Assembly (NCBI GenBank): GCA_009602725.1
Contig: WELB01000085.1
Location: 354,225 to 379,326 of the forward strand
Origin: Spirogloea muscicola
Taxonomy: Eukaryota > Streptophyta > Zygnematophyceae > Spirogloeales > Spirogloeaceae
Direction: 5' to 3'
Length of the DNA: 25,102 nt
Every line of letters starts with the position of its first letter. Within the stretch, counting starts at the first letter, position 1. The notes beneath the pieces are model-generated. The model ran no database searches. It was given only the letters and a program-made list of their open reading frames with translations, and was not told where the DNA came from. Below, in pieces: positions 1 through 13,239 of the stretch. The translations under genes and the position numbers were made by a program.

Positions 1-8
1 CGCCGGCC

Positions 9-3632
<3,624 letters not shown>

Positions 3633-3770
3633 TGACTGAGCAGTGCGTAGATGGCAAGGTGCCTACACCTGCAGGGGCGTTCGCTCATCTGATCACTCAG
3701 TGGACGGCGCCAGTAGGCCTGCATGCAAGTGGTAGCGGCTATTATTGGACTGACTCGCAATAAGTAGGAC

Positions 3771-3792
3771 GCCCTTGCATTTGTACAAGGGC
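3771..3792. repeat. Perfect 7-bp hairpin in thiolase 3' flank
   Basis: The arms gcccttg and caagggc are perfect complements around an 8-base loop. It sits about 140 bases after the thiolase stop codon and a few bases after an AATAA-like element. It could act in 3'-end formation or mRNA stability; that is inference. Confidence 0.6.
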
Positions 3793-3799
3793 CAAGACT

Positions 3800-3823
3800 G
3801 CCTCTCTTGTAGATAAGAGAGGC
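3800..3823. repeat. Perfect 9-bp hairpin in thiolase 3' flank
   Basis: The arms gcctctctt and aagagaggc are perfect complements around the 6-base loop gtagat, followed by ctttatt. It lies seven bases after the preceding hairpin, so the two form a tandem pair. It resembles a transcript 3'-end structure, but no eukaryotic family is recognised. Confidence 0.65.
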
Positions 3824-4254
3824 CTTTATTGTGCATGCTTTTGGTAGCAGCTGAAGGCTGGTCTGTCCTCTGGGCATACTGCTGATGTCATTGGCACTGC
3901 CTGAGCGCTTTAGCCCTTGAGAGCTTCGCGTCACCCTTTTCAAACACATCAACTTCAAGCATGAACGCTAGGAAGTTTGACGCCTTGGTTGCTCAGATGA
4001 GCTTGTGGGTGTTGCAGTGCAGTGCTGCTACACTGCAGGTACTAAGGCATTTTGAGCGTCGACTCCCGCTATGATTCTACGCAGCGATCACGTCAACTAC
4101 TTCAGGCAGCTCTGCCTTCGAGGGCTCATGTGTACTAAGACGCCAGACCGTGTACCATGTTAAGAACAGACAAGGCACGACTACATCTAAAAGTGGCCGG
4201 GTCTCATGCCCATCACAGTCAGGCGGTGGCCGGGACTTCTGGTAAGGAGGGTGG

Positions 4255-4635
4255 TCACACTTGTGCATGCAGCGCCAGCTCGTCGCTGTCCTCCTGCGCG
4301 GGGCTCTGCTCCCTCAGCCTTCTCCGAATAGCCAATGCGATGGCGGTGATGAGCGCGGCTGCGGCTCCCACGGAGAGGACAGACGACACCGCTGCCACGG
4401 TCCCAGCTGAGCTGCTGTGGGCGCGCCCAGTACCACTGAGCGCCGAGGTGGCAGCACCTCCCGAGGCCGGCAGCGTCGGCGGGAATGGGATGATGATGGG
4501 CGGCGGCGAGGCGGGCGCTGGCGCAGGAGGAGGGCGCCGGCGGGGGCGCCGCCGCGGAGNCTTGAGCTCCGGCCGCGCGTCCTCGCTCCCGTCCAGCAGG
4601 TGCGGCGGCGTCGGCGCCACGTCCGCCTCCGCCAT
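4255..4635 (-). CDS. Hypothetical small membrane protein (possibly a C-terminal exon)
   Basis: A 126-codon ORF whose ATG sits in a good context (GTCATGGCGG). In order it encodes an acidic N-terminus (MAEADVAPTPPHLLDG), an Arg/Pro-rich stretch, a Pro/Ala-rich linker, and one hydrophobic helix at about residues 78-103 (VLSVGAAAALITAIALAI) stopped by RRRLRE. A short acidic tail (SPAQEDSDELALHAQV) ends it. This is the layout of a single-pass or tail-anchored protein. A single undetermined base at 4560 falls inside, making residue 26 unknown and leaving a possible indel. It may be the last exon of a secreted or wall protein whose first exon is the ORF at 4764-4961. No family recognised; GC-rich sequence makes chance ORFs common here. 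Confidence 0.35.
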   Translation of the reverse strand: MAEADVAPTPPHLLDGSEDARPELKXPRRRPRRRPPPAPAPASPPPIIIPFPPTLPASGGAATSALSGTGRAHSSSAGTVAAVSSVLSVGAAAALITAIALAIRRRLREQSPAQEDSDELALHAQV

Positions 4636-4763
4636 GACGGCGGCGGCGGCGGCGCAGCGGCAGACGTTGGCAGCAGGCAGCCGGCGGCAGCGGCAGCGGC
4701 CCTTCTTGTCGGCCTAGCGACGAGCTGGCCCCCGAGCCTGCTCGCACAGGCGTGCTCCGACTT

Positions 4764-4961
4764 TCAAGAATTGCGGCTTCTCTTGATTGGCGGCAGCGAC
4801 TGCGGCGATGATGGCGGCGGCGGCGGTGGTGGCGGCGGCGGCGGTTGGCTTCTGGCCACCGCGAGGGCGCTGGCGACGACGCACAGCAGCAACGCCCGCG
4901 CCTGTGTCGTGGACGGCAGGAGCTGGGACTCGCCGCTGAGAGTGCGCCGGCGGGGCCTCAT
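4764..4961 (-). CDS. ORF with signal peptide and proline run (possible first exon)
   Basis: A 65-codon ORF reading from the ATG at 4961. Residues about 22-38 are hydrophobic (ARALLLCVVASALAVARS) and look like a secretory signal peptide. A run of eleven prolines follows directly, then a short tail and a stop. Signal peptide plus poly-Pro is typical of algal hydroxyproline-rich wall proteins such as pherophorin-like proteins. The proline run is encoded by a GGC-rich microsatellite on the + strand, so it may be only repeat translation. It lies 129 bases upstream of the membrane-helix ORF on the same strand. No clean GT donor precedes the stop, so joining the two is unproven. Confidence 0.25.
   Translation of the reverse strand: MRPRRRTLSGESQLLPSTTQARALLLCVVASALAVARSQPPPPPPPPPPPSSPQSLPPIKRSRNS
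4812..4846 (+). repeat. GGC-rich microsatellite
   Basis: Imperfect GGC/GGT trinucleotide run. On the - strand it encodes the proline run of the ORF at 4764-4961. Confidence 0.8.
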
Positions 4962-5274
4962 GCTGCCGCAGAGTCCGGCGCCTGCATGAGCATGCGGCTC
5001 GGGCCCACGCCTCGGCTCAGTGAAAAGCGGCAACGGAGACGGGCGGCCCGCAGGGGAGCTGCGGCCGGTCTGCTCGAGCAGGCCGCATGCGGAGGAGCAG
5101 GAGGAGTGGCGGCGGCAGCGGCGGCGGCGCCGGCCACAGCGGGAGACGTGCTGGGGCGCGGCGGGCGAGCTTCGGCGCCCCTTCCGGCGGCGCATGCGCA
5201 GCCCGTCGCGGCTGCAGGGCCTACGGCGCCGTGCCGTAGCTGCGTTTGAGCAGCGAGAAGCCTGCGAGGAAGAC

Positions 5275-5335
5275 TGAGGAGGGAGGGAGGAGGGAGAGCC
5301 AGGGGAGGAGGAGAGAAGGAGGGGGGGGAGCCGCC
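5275..5335 (+). repeat. Purine-rich G-tract
   Basis: GA/GGG-rich, strand-asymmetric low-complexity tract with several runs of three or more G, including a run of eight near 5322. It has G-quadruplex potential on the + strand. Confidence 0.7.
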
Positions 5336-5431
5336 ATGGCTCGCTGGGCCGCCGAGCGCCGGCATCGACGCCCAGCCTCGCGCGCTCCGAACCGGCGCCG
5401 GGGGGGGCCGATCGGCCGCCAGCTTGGCTGC

Positions 5432-5645
5432 CACGTGAGCCTGCACCGCCTTGCTGGCATCCCGCCTTCCGTCATTCCCATTCCGGCGAGCCGGGCGGAG
5501 TCCCTTGCCTCCGAGTCCCCTTGCCGCGGGCTCGCTGTGCGTGACACGTGGCGGCGCCGCGCCCGGCTCCTGGCAACCGTCGGGCTCCGCGCGCGTGGCG
5601 GCTCTCGACGGGCGGCCAGGGCGACGCCCACCTGCGGCGCCATTG
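5432..5645. promoter_or_regulatory. Candidate promoter with two G-boxes and an inverted CCAAT box
   Basis: CACGTG occurs at 5432-5437 (GCCACGTGAG) and 5545-5550 (ACACGTGGCGG), the second with the extended core common in plant bZIP/bHLH sites. ATTGG, an inverted CCAAT, lies near 5642. The cluster lies between the - strand ORFs and the + strand pyruvate kinase, so it could serve either or both. No TATA box or start site was identified. Function is inference from motifs only. Confidence 0.3.
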
Positions 5646-5802
5646 GTCCGTCGGTGGAGCAACTGGGCGGTCCCCGATTCCCTCGTCTCGAAGCGGCAGA
5701 AGAGACGCTCGTGCCAAGTGGGCACTGGGAAATTCTTCCAAAAGCTGTCGCTGCGATGGTTTAGGAGTCAATAAATGAACAGCTCTGTCGGAGTGAAGAA
5801 GT

Positions 5803-5890
5803 GGCTCTCCCAGAGTGAAAGCGATGGCTGTAAGAGGCCAGCCCAAAAAGGGAAGAACAAGGTTCGAAAGGGCTGGAAGGCCCAAAATCT
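5803..5890 (+). repeat. Dispersed repeat, copy A (tRNA-SINE-like)
   Basis: Shares with 14634-14882 a core GGCTGTNNNNNNCCAGCCC, then AAAGGGCTG and AAGG after an ACAAGGT stretch. This copy has an A-box-like TGGCTGTAAGAGG at 5825 and a B-box-like GGTTCGAA at 5861, spaced 36 bases start to start, as in tRNA-derived promoters. It therefore could be a degenerate tRNA-derived SINE. The GGCTG/CAGCC pair forms a 5-bp stem kept in all three main copies. Confidence 0.5.
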
Positions 5891-6432
5891 CAAAACACGA
5901 AAAGAGGAAGGCAGCGGAAAAAGAGAGAAGGCGCGCGGGGCGCATGAAATAAAAGAGAGGCCAATTCAAGCCAATACATTGTTTAGGCAGAGTCGAGTGC
6001 AAACTAAACAAGGCTACATAATACGGAGAAAACGGGGGGGGGAGTGAACAGAGGGCGGAGGTGCGCCGCAACGAGGCCCCCCACGACGACGGCCCGTCGT
6101 GGCGAAAAGCCCCCCCACAATTCTGACGGCCTCCAACCCCCACAACCCACAACCCACGGTCACCAGCGTCGGCAGCCCGCCGTTCCCGGTGCACCGTTCG
6201 GTGAAGCCCCAGTCTCGCTCGCACCATTCTTTCCCGGTTGTGATGGGGCCGCGCCCGTCCCCATCACGAGCCCTCCCGGGACGTGCGACGGCGGGAAAAG
6301 CACGCCACCTGAAGCGGAAGGAAGATGCGCAATGCCCACCTTCTCACACCCGTCTTGGCTCGTCTCACCAACGTGCAGTGGCTTCCTCACTCCACGCCGC
6401 GGCGCCATCTTCCCCGGCCGCCGCAGCAGGCC

Positions 6433-6474
6433 CCGCCGCCGCCGCCGCCGCCGCCGCCGCGACCGCCGCCGCCG
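6433..6474 (+). repeat. CCG microsatellite
   Basis: Nearly pure CCG trinucleotide run interrupted once by GA. It lies about 160 bases before the proposed pyruvate kinase start, so probably in the promoter or 5' UTR. Confidence 0.85.
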
Positions 6475-6633
6475 TTCCCGGGCTCTCGTGGATCGCCGAA
6501 CGTCGGCTCCGTCTCTGTGCTGCGACGGTCCTCGTTACTGCCGTTCAAGCAAGGCGTACGGCCGGCTAGCAGGTAGCTCAGGCAGCAGCTCCTGTTGTGC
6601 GCGCCGGCGAGCTTGCGCTCCAAGAAGCCCGCC

Positions 6634-9600
6634 ATGGCGGCCGCGTCGATGCGCTTGGCCGCGGGCCTCTCGGCGGCCGCCGCCCTCGGGCCTTCAGCGG
6701 AGGCGCCGAGGCAAGGGCAAGTGGTGCGATCGCACCCGAGGCCCTCACAGAGCTGCCGAGCCCTGGAATGCCTGACGCAGGTAACCGTCCATCAGCTTCA
6801 GAGGATCCCCCTCCTTCCGGATGCTTGAGCACGGCTCTCGCTGACGATCTGCAAGCATTTGTATGGACAGCCGCATTACGTTTCTGGTCACCATGCTGAC
6901 GCTGCTGTTGTCTGGCTGCAGCATGCACACCGAAGAGGGAGCCAAGCAGGAGCTCCACTTGGGCAGAGGAAGCAGTGGAGGACGCGGCCGGAGCCTCGTG
7001 GAAGTGGCCCAGACGTGGCTAGGCAGTCGGCTGCAGCCGGCATGGCTACTGCAGAGGTGGACGATGAAGCTGTGGCCACTGCTGTGGATGCAAAAGCAAC
7101 GGCACAAGCTGAAGATACACTGGCGTCACAGAATATAGGCGTGAAGACAAAGGACTTGCCAGACGAGCTCATTGAAAGCATGGAAGCTAATGGGGTACCT
7201 GTAAGCACGGAGCAAGGTAAGGCAGTAACTCTTCTGCATTGCAGCCGACCGGTTAGCTGAGGATGTCTCAGTACTAACACATGGAAGAAGGTAGGTGGTG
7301 GATGGGGAAAGGGAGGGGGGGACGGAGCAGGAAGAGAGGGGGGGGGATGGGGGTGGTGGTTAGTAGTCGAGTGGGAGGCTGTGAGCTGGTTTAGACTGCT
7401 AGAAGCCATATGAAGTAGTCGGAGTCTGCTCTGGCCACTGCCAACGGTAGCAACGTGCTCCTGATCACAATGTGCCGTGGCCGCTGATGTGAGATTTTGT
7501 GTCTCAGACACTCAGATAATGTCTGGCGCTCCCTTACAGGTCAAAGCAATGGAGCGCTCATGTCCTCCACGCTGATTGAGGTTGATTCAGTGGCTGAGGC
7601 TGATCTGAAAGAGAATGGGTTCAGGAGCACGCGCAGGACGAAGCTCATCTGTACAATTGGGCCTGCGTGCTGCTCCTTTGAGAGTCTGGAGGCCCTAGCT
7701 ATTGGAGGCATGAACGTTGCCCGGCTGAATATGTGTCATGGAAGCCATGAATGGCATCACAACGTGATACAGGTACGAAAGTGCCTCGCACACAGCAGAG
7801 ATGCTGGGGGTCTAGGTGATAAGCCATGCAGACTATGCCAAACGACCTTCAGAAGATATGTGTGCAGCCAGTCCCCTAGTCTTCGTCAACAAGACGGTAC
7901 ACCGCCTCTAAGAGCAGGCACACGGGACCATGAAGGAGTGTCCCTGCCATCTTTGCAGCAGGCTTAGCTGGATAGTCATCATCTCCCAGGCACATGACCT
8001 TGTTCACAGGTCGTTTTGTCATTTGTTGCATTTCTTACCAGAACGTCAAGAAACTGAACATGGAGAAGGGTTATTCTCTTGCCATCATGATGGATACGGA
8101 GGGTAGCGAAATTCACATGGGCGATCTAGGTGGCGCACCATCTGAAAAGGCAGAGGTGCGTAATGGGAAGTTCCAGCCACTTGCATTTAAATATCACTGC
8201 AACGTGCTGCTGCCTGTTGACCCCGCTTTGGTAGTCTGCTTAGGCCTTGCTTGTAGGTAGCCTCAAGTGTTCCTGGGCTGTACTTGATTAATGTTATCAT
8301 GCTATATAGTGTGATTCCACTTCCTATTGATTGTTGGTGGGTCATTAGTGGCTCGTTCGGTTCGGCTCACTATAATGATAAGAAACACAGAATCTGGGCT
8401 CCAAGCGCTGATGCTGGCTGTTGGTCTTGTCAGAAAGTACATGCACAGAGGCCATGCAAATAACGTCACGTATTGTGTGCAGGATGGCGAGGAATGGATT
8501 TTCACAGTGAGAAAATTCGCTCAAGGCACTCCATTACCAAAGCACAACATACAAGTCAACTATGATGGGTTTATTGACGGTGAGGCAGAGTTTGTTTGTC
8601 TGAGGATGAGCACTATATACCCATACTAGACATTCCAGACCCTCTCAACTGCTACTCGCAAGCAAATCTGCTCCATGTCATTTATAGCTCCTGCCTCTGC
8701 ATGAAGAGCGCACCTCATTGAAGTCTGAGAAGCTCTCATTGAACTGCAGATGTGAGGGAGGGTGATGAGGTTGTGATAGATGGAGGGATGGTACGGTTTG
8801 AGGTTCTTGGCAAAGTTGGTCCAGATGTGCGTTGCCGCTGCGTGGATCCAGGACTGCTCCTCCCCCGTGCCAATCTGACCTTTTTCAGGCAGGGCCGGCT
8901 TGTTCGGGAGCGCAACGCCATGCTACCCACTATCTCGTCAAAGGTCCTATGCCTTGATTCTGTCACCCTCTGCTTGTAGTCATGCTCAGTGAAGCTATGT
9001 CCCACACATGTCTACTATTGTCTACTATTTCATCATTACTCCGTGCTGCAACCCAACGCTTATGGCTACCATTCCTGAAGATTGCTCCGTCATAAAAGCC
9101 TGTCTTTGCAGGACTGGATCGATATAGACTTTGGCATTGGTGAGGGAGTCGACTTCTTGGCTGTTTCTTTCGTGAGATCACCGGATGTTATCAAACATCT
9201 CCGAAGCTACTGTGACGCAAGGTCACCTAACAGGTTAGTCACCGGCAGCTTCTGCTGCAACCTTGGGGCTGTTGAAGACTTGCAGGGTGCACGAGCGACT
9301 CACAAGAAGCTCCTTGCAGATAGGCATAGGGTGACTATTGACATGATGTCCAGCAGCATACTGTAAAAGTGCTGCAGTAGGCGGGACTTGATTGCCTGCC
9401 ACTTGCAGAATCACTAGTACTGTCCTTGTCTGCTTTTGAGCGACGTCGAAGCGATGGCCTTCCACAGGCCTATATGTATCATTGCTAAGATCGAAAGCAG
9501 CGACTCCCTCAAGTGCCTGGAGGAGATCATTTCCGTCTCCGACGGCGCTATGGTGGCTCGAGGAGACTTGGGTGCACAGATCCCCCTGGAGCAGGTCCCC

Positions 9601-11020
9601 TCAGTGCAGCAGGAGATTGTCAGCATCTGCCGCCAGCTTAATAAGCCGGTTATTGTGGCTTCCCAGCTTCTTGAGTCAATGATTGAATTTCCAACACCGA
9701 CACGTGCTGAGGTTAGAGATTTTACCAGAGACTGTATCAAAGTTAAAATTGTGTCGGGCTCCGTCATTGTTGGAAATATATGTTGCCAAGTGCAAGGGTT
9801 GCTTTGTCAGATGTACTTGAGCCTGTCTTTCATATGCTCTGATGTCTATGCATAGCTATGTACAGTATCAACAAACTTTGTCAACATACGTTTGGAGGCA
9901 TCTAACTGTATACAGCACTGGAATCATTGTCCCTCGGAAATACGGAAGGTGCCGACAGATTGATCCGATGCACACTTGCTCTCTGAATTCTCTTTGGGGC
10001 GCAGGTAGCGGACATCTCTGAAGCAGTTAGGCAACGGGCGGATGCTCTCATGCTCTCTGGGGAGTCGGCCATGGGCCAGTACCCAGACAAGGCCCTTGCA
10101 GTGCTGCGGACGGTGTCATTGAGGATTGAGAAGTGGTGTAGAGATGAGAAGCACCACGAGAACATGCGCCTCCAATCGCTTTCGTCACAGCTCTCTGAGC
10201 GCATATCCGAACAGATATGCAACTCTGCTGCACAGATGGGTATGCTCCTGTTTAACAACAAAGACATGGACACCTTTGTGAAAGTCATGTCAAGACCTTG
10301 TGATTGCACATAACATCTCTGCGCCTACATAATGAGTGTATTTGAAACTCTACACCTAAATGTCAATGTCTGCAGCAAATCAGCTGGGTGTGGATGCAAT
10401 CTTTGTGTACACTCGACGAGGTTACATGGCTTCGCTGTTATCCAGGAATCGACCAGACTGCCCCATCTTTGCCTTCACGGACTCCAAGGTGTGAGGAGCT
10501 CTCTCAGCTCATTTGTCAACGTGGCAGGTGTTGCTTGGCAGGCTAAGATTGACGAGGCCCTACATTGGCTGTATTGAACTTGACTTGGTGCCTGGCACAT
10601 GTTGTCACAGACGGTGCGCCGACGTCTGAACTTGTACTGGGGCCTCATACCATTTGAAATTCAGTTCTCTGATGACATGGAAGCGAATCTGCGCCGCACT
10701 TTTGTGCTGCTGAAGGTACGTCCCTTGCTTTCATGGATTGCTTCGGGAGTTGTCCATTGCCATGCCACTTATGTAGGCAAGGTTCCAATATCAATGTTAC
10801 TGGTCCAGGTTGTAGCAAGTTCTTAAGTACGAAGTAAGGGTATGCATCTCTTCCTGATCCATGTGAGGCAAATACATGGACTTACTCATTGCATGCTTGC
10901 TCTATGTAGGCACGAGGCATGATGAAGTCAGGAGACCTGGTTGTAGCAGTAACAGACGTCGTTGCAGAAGGGGTCGACATCGACCTTCTTCAGTCTATCC
11001 AAGTTCGCAAAATTCCGTGA
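6634..11020 (+). CDS. Plastidial pyruvate kinase, alpha type, 12 exons
   Basis: Transfers phosphate from phosphoenolpyruvate to ADP, giving pyruvate and ATP. Phase-consistent exons: 6634-6780, 6922-7216, 7540-7772, 8042-8155, 8483-8579, 8750-8943, 9112-9233, 9441-9711, 10005-10239, 10376-10488, 10611-10715, 10910-11020; 678 residues. The first 49 residues ([12 protein letters not shown]...) plus an Arg/Ala/Ser-rich stretch look like a chloroplast transit peptide. The catalytic core begins near residue 180 ([10 protein letters not shown]). Catalytic Lys417 lies in [11 protein letters not shown] and GDLG is at 442-445. [14 protein letters not shown] and [13 protein letters not shown] match the family. 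Residues 243-250 read DTEGSEIH where canonical enzymes have DTKGPEIR, and 211-215 read NMCHG in place of NFSHG; both are marks of the plant plastid alpha subunit. In Arabidopsis that subunit works in a complex with a beta subunit, and no beta gene is in this window. Confidence 0.95.
7284..7370 (+). repeat. G-rich tract in pyruvate kinase intron 2
   Basis: Runs of three to nine G separated by short spacers on the coding strand, inside the intron 7217-7539. It has G-quadruplex potential in the pre-mRNA. No coding signal. Confidence 0.7.
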
Positions 11021-11853
11021 GGGCCAAGACCATCGCTGAGTTGTGGCATTGTGGCAGGAGAGCCATTGTGCCGCAATGGCAATTCTGCGACCTCCAAGAG
11101 CGAGCTTGCATTGACGGTGCTGGCAAAGTGGTAGCCAGTTTTGCAAGCTTCCGTTGTTGAGTTTGGTGCTTGGCTCACAGCTTAAGCAGAGCTCATATAT
11201 TTCCAATGGTCAGTGAAGGTTTGATGTTGCAAGTCTCTGGTCCCAACATTCTTGTGACCATTCAAGTTACTCTAAGATAAGCCTATGCAGCAATCAGTGT
11301 CCTGGCATCAATTGGAACTGATATCGACTCAGCCACATATCCACTATCAGGCATTTCTCGATTGGGCTAGAAAGAAAGAAATTAAGTAGTCCTTATACGC
11401 CACTGGAGATGACATTTATTTATACTCCAGGATGGGTTGACACTGTATTTCGAAGTGCTGGCCGCCTGCTCATTTGCAGCTTCATACAATCAGAGGCTTC
11501 TAAAAGCGACAAAGGGCTGGCAATCTGGCAAGGGGCGGCTGCCAGCAGCTGAGCTGAGATTCTGGTGATCAGCTGCTGCAGCACCTGCTTGCTTGGCGGC
11601 ACTTGCCTATGAGCCAATTCAGCAATTGCTGGTGGCAACTATGCTCCTTGCTGTGCTCATGCATCCTGCTGCATTCTGCAATGTTGGGCCACACACCACA
11701 CGGGACGCACTTTCTGCACACCACCTGCATCAACAAGGGGCAACTGTGCCCAGCTCTATCCCATATATAGTGGCACCCAGCTGCTCCACAGGTCCGTGGG
11801 ATTGTCCTGTTAGCAGGGCCTGGAAAGGCTGTCGCTCGAGGAAGGCAGTCCGT
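11021..11853. other. Convergent 3' flanks of pyruvate kinase and CZIB genes
   Basis: Spacer between two genes that end toward each other. No convincing ORF, and no TGTAA signal was found on either strand. A 10-bp inverted repeat (11543-11552 with 11569-11578, arm CAGCAGCTGA) with a 16-base loop lies in the middle. An A/T-rich patch (11370-11420) is the most plausible cleavage region for pyruvate kinase, by composition only. Confidence 0.5.
11543..11578. repeat. 10-bp inverted repeat between convergent genes
   Basis: CAGCAGCTGA and TCAGCTGCTG are perfect complements around a 16-base loop. It sits between the stop codons of two convergent genes and could form a hairpin in either transcript. 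Function unknown. Confidence 0.5.
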
Positions 11854-12717
11854 CTACTTGGTCACAACAAACTCGTGCTGCACGTTGGAGATGCCAACGG
11901 GCAGCTGCGACTTCTCGTCGTACTCTGCTCGCAGGCACAAGGTCGCTGACAACCAGCATCAGAACTCTTTCCTGGCACCGCCTGCATTCAGTCAATAACA
12001 GCTCAAGCCAAGTATAAGCCCTGATTACTAGTTGGACCCAGAAGAGCCTGAAGTATCTCCTCACCTGACCAGTCCCCGTCCGAGAGGTCGATGTTGGCAA
12101 AGGTGGTACCGGACTCGGCTCCCTTGGCCACCCAGCCATCACCAGGTATGAATTGCACGGGCTGGATGCCACGGCAGTCCATGCCGAGCACCGGTGCGAA
12201 GCGCCCAGCCTCGCTGTCCTCAGCAGTGAATGGACGGCCACGACCGTCCAGGATCGAGATGGTGCCCGTCCTTCCGCAGAACTTGCACTGAGGAGGTCGT
12301 CAGGCAAAGGTTTTGTCAACCCACGTTATAGACACAGCAAGTGGCGGCGGAGAATGGCTGCAGGTGGAGGGTGGACCTTCTGGATCAGGTTTGTGGCGCC
12401 GACGGCACGCGACTGACGAGGCGCACTGGCGCTGAGCCGCGTGCCGTACTCCTCGCCGGCCGTCAGCATCGACTCCTTGTCGCTCTCCTCATTGCAGCTC
12501 GAGCACCGCACCTTCGCGCCGCTCGCACAGCACCCACCGCCGGCCAGCACGATCAGCAGCAGCCCGCAGCCCAAGGAAGCCCGGGCAGCGGGCCAGCCGC
12601 AGCCAAGTCGGGCGAGGCAGCCGCACGTACCTTGACGCGGAAAGTATGGTCCTCCTCAGGCTGCAAGTCGGTGACGTTCTCTAGCTCCGCGCGGATACGC
12701 AGCAGCAGGAGGACCAT
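11854..12717 (-). CDS. CXXC-motif zinc-binding protein (CZIB / UPF0587 / DUF866 family), 4 exons
   Basis: Small zinc-binding protein conserved across eukaryotes (human C1orf123, now CZIB); biochemical role not well known. Exons on the - strand: 12717-12631, 12511-12377, 12287-12065, 11924-11854, all phase-consistent, giving 171 residues against about 160 in the family. The start MVLLLLRIRAELENVTDLQP matches the family N-terminus, so it is preferred over the in-frame start at 12759. Two CxxC pairs bind zinc: CSSC at 32-35 and CKFC at 75-78, both at exon starts. The C-terminal half carries the conserved DCRGIQPVQFIPGDGWVAKG, ESGTTFANIDLSDGDW and EYDEKSQLPVGI, ending HEFVVTK. The gene is head-to-head with the LEA_2 gene across a gapped spacer. 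A complete gene with no missing ligand. Confidence 0.93.
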
Positions 12718-13239
12718 GGAGGAAGCGGCACGGCAGTAGTTGCGTGTGCCCACGAGCAACAGGAGGGCCCCGAAGAGAGGCCGGGGGAACGTGGGGGCGC
12801 CTCAGCTGTGCTCGCTGGTCCTGTGGCCGCTCCGACTGCAGGAGCTCGGTGGGCTAAGTTATCTGCACTTCTGGGCTTGTTGGGGCTTAGTGTCGGGTGA
12901 CGACTCGGGTTTGAGAGGCTCTCAGGATTCATGCACAGAGGACGACGCGGCGAAGCTCTCGGGCAGTGAAGTGGGTGATCCGTCACTGGCTCAGGTCGGC
13001 GGCGGCAGTCGTGAGGCCCCCGGGGGGGGGGGGGGGGGGGGGGGGCCANNNNNNNNNNNNNNNNNNNNNNNNNNNNNNNNNNNNNNNNNNNNNNNNNNNN
13101 NNNNNNNNNNNNNNNNNNNNNNNNNNNNNNNNNNNNNNNNNNNNNNNNNNNNNNNNNNNNNNNNNNNNNNNNNNNNNNNNNNNNNNNNNNNNNNNNNNNN
13201 NNNNNNNNNNNNNNNNAGCGTCGCGCCAGGCGGCGCGCG
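12718..13239. promoter_or_regulatory. Divergent promoter region between CZIB and LEA_2 genes
   Basis: About 520 bases between two divergent start codons, so it must hold both promoters. About a third is missing (undetermined bases 13049-13216). No motif could be assigned confidently. A run of about 24 G precedes the gap. Confidence 0.4.
13022..13216. other. Poly-G run and assembly gap
   Basis: A run of roughly 24 G (13022-13045) ends three bases before 168 undetermined bases (13049-13216). The gap probably reflects a homopolymer or quadruplex that blocked sequencing. The true length of missing sequence is unknown, and it may hide the 5' end of the LEA_2 gene. Confidence 0.95.

Larger units (their letters stand above)
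3633..4254. other. Thiolase 3' flank and downstream spacer
   Basis: No convincing coding region. An AATAA-like stretch lies near 3758-3763, just before two perfect hairpins (listed separately). No TGTAA polyadenylation signal of the chlorophycean kind was seen. The right half runs into the 3' side of the weak minus-strand ORF at 4255. The short ORFs here show no recognisable motif. Confidence 0.5.
4962..6633. other. GC-rich spacer upstream of pyruvate kinase
   Basis: About 1.7 kb without a supported gene. Long ORFs occur on both strands but are Arg/Pro/Ala-rich and overlap each other in several frames, as expected by chance in such GC-rich DNA. It holds a purine tract (5275-5335), two CACGTG G-boxes, an inverted CCAAT box, a dispersed repeat copy (5803-5890), an A-rich stretch after it, and a CCG microsatellite. 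It probably contains the promoter and 5' UTR of the pyruvate kinase gene and the promoter of whatever lies on the - strand at 4255-4961. Confidence 0.5.

Noticed and set aside
3800-3823. Histone-type 3' stem-loop or bacterial terminator
   Set aside because: The stem sequence does not match the histone hairpin, and the eukaryotic gene structure rules out a bacterial terminator.
4958-5725. 255-codon - strand ORF, and overlapping + strand ORFs to 5764
   Set aside because: Arg/Pro/Ala-rich translations in several overlapping frames of GC-rich DNA, without motifs or a splice-consistent model.
6044-6775. 243-codon + strand ORF before pyruvate kinase
   Set aside because: Low-complexity Arg/Pro translation that crosses a CCG microsatellite and runs through the first pyruvate kinase exon in another frame.
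6859-7260. ATG at 6859 or 7042 as pyruvate kinase start
   Set aside because: An upstream exon 6634-6780 splices in phase 0 to 6922 and supplies a transit-peptide-like start; 7042 remains a weaker alternative.
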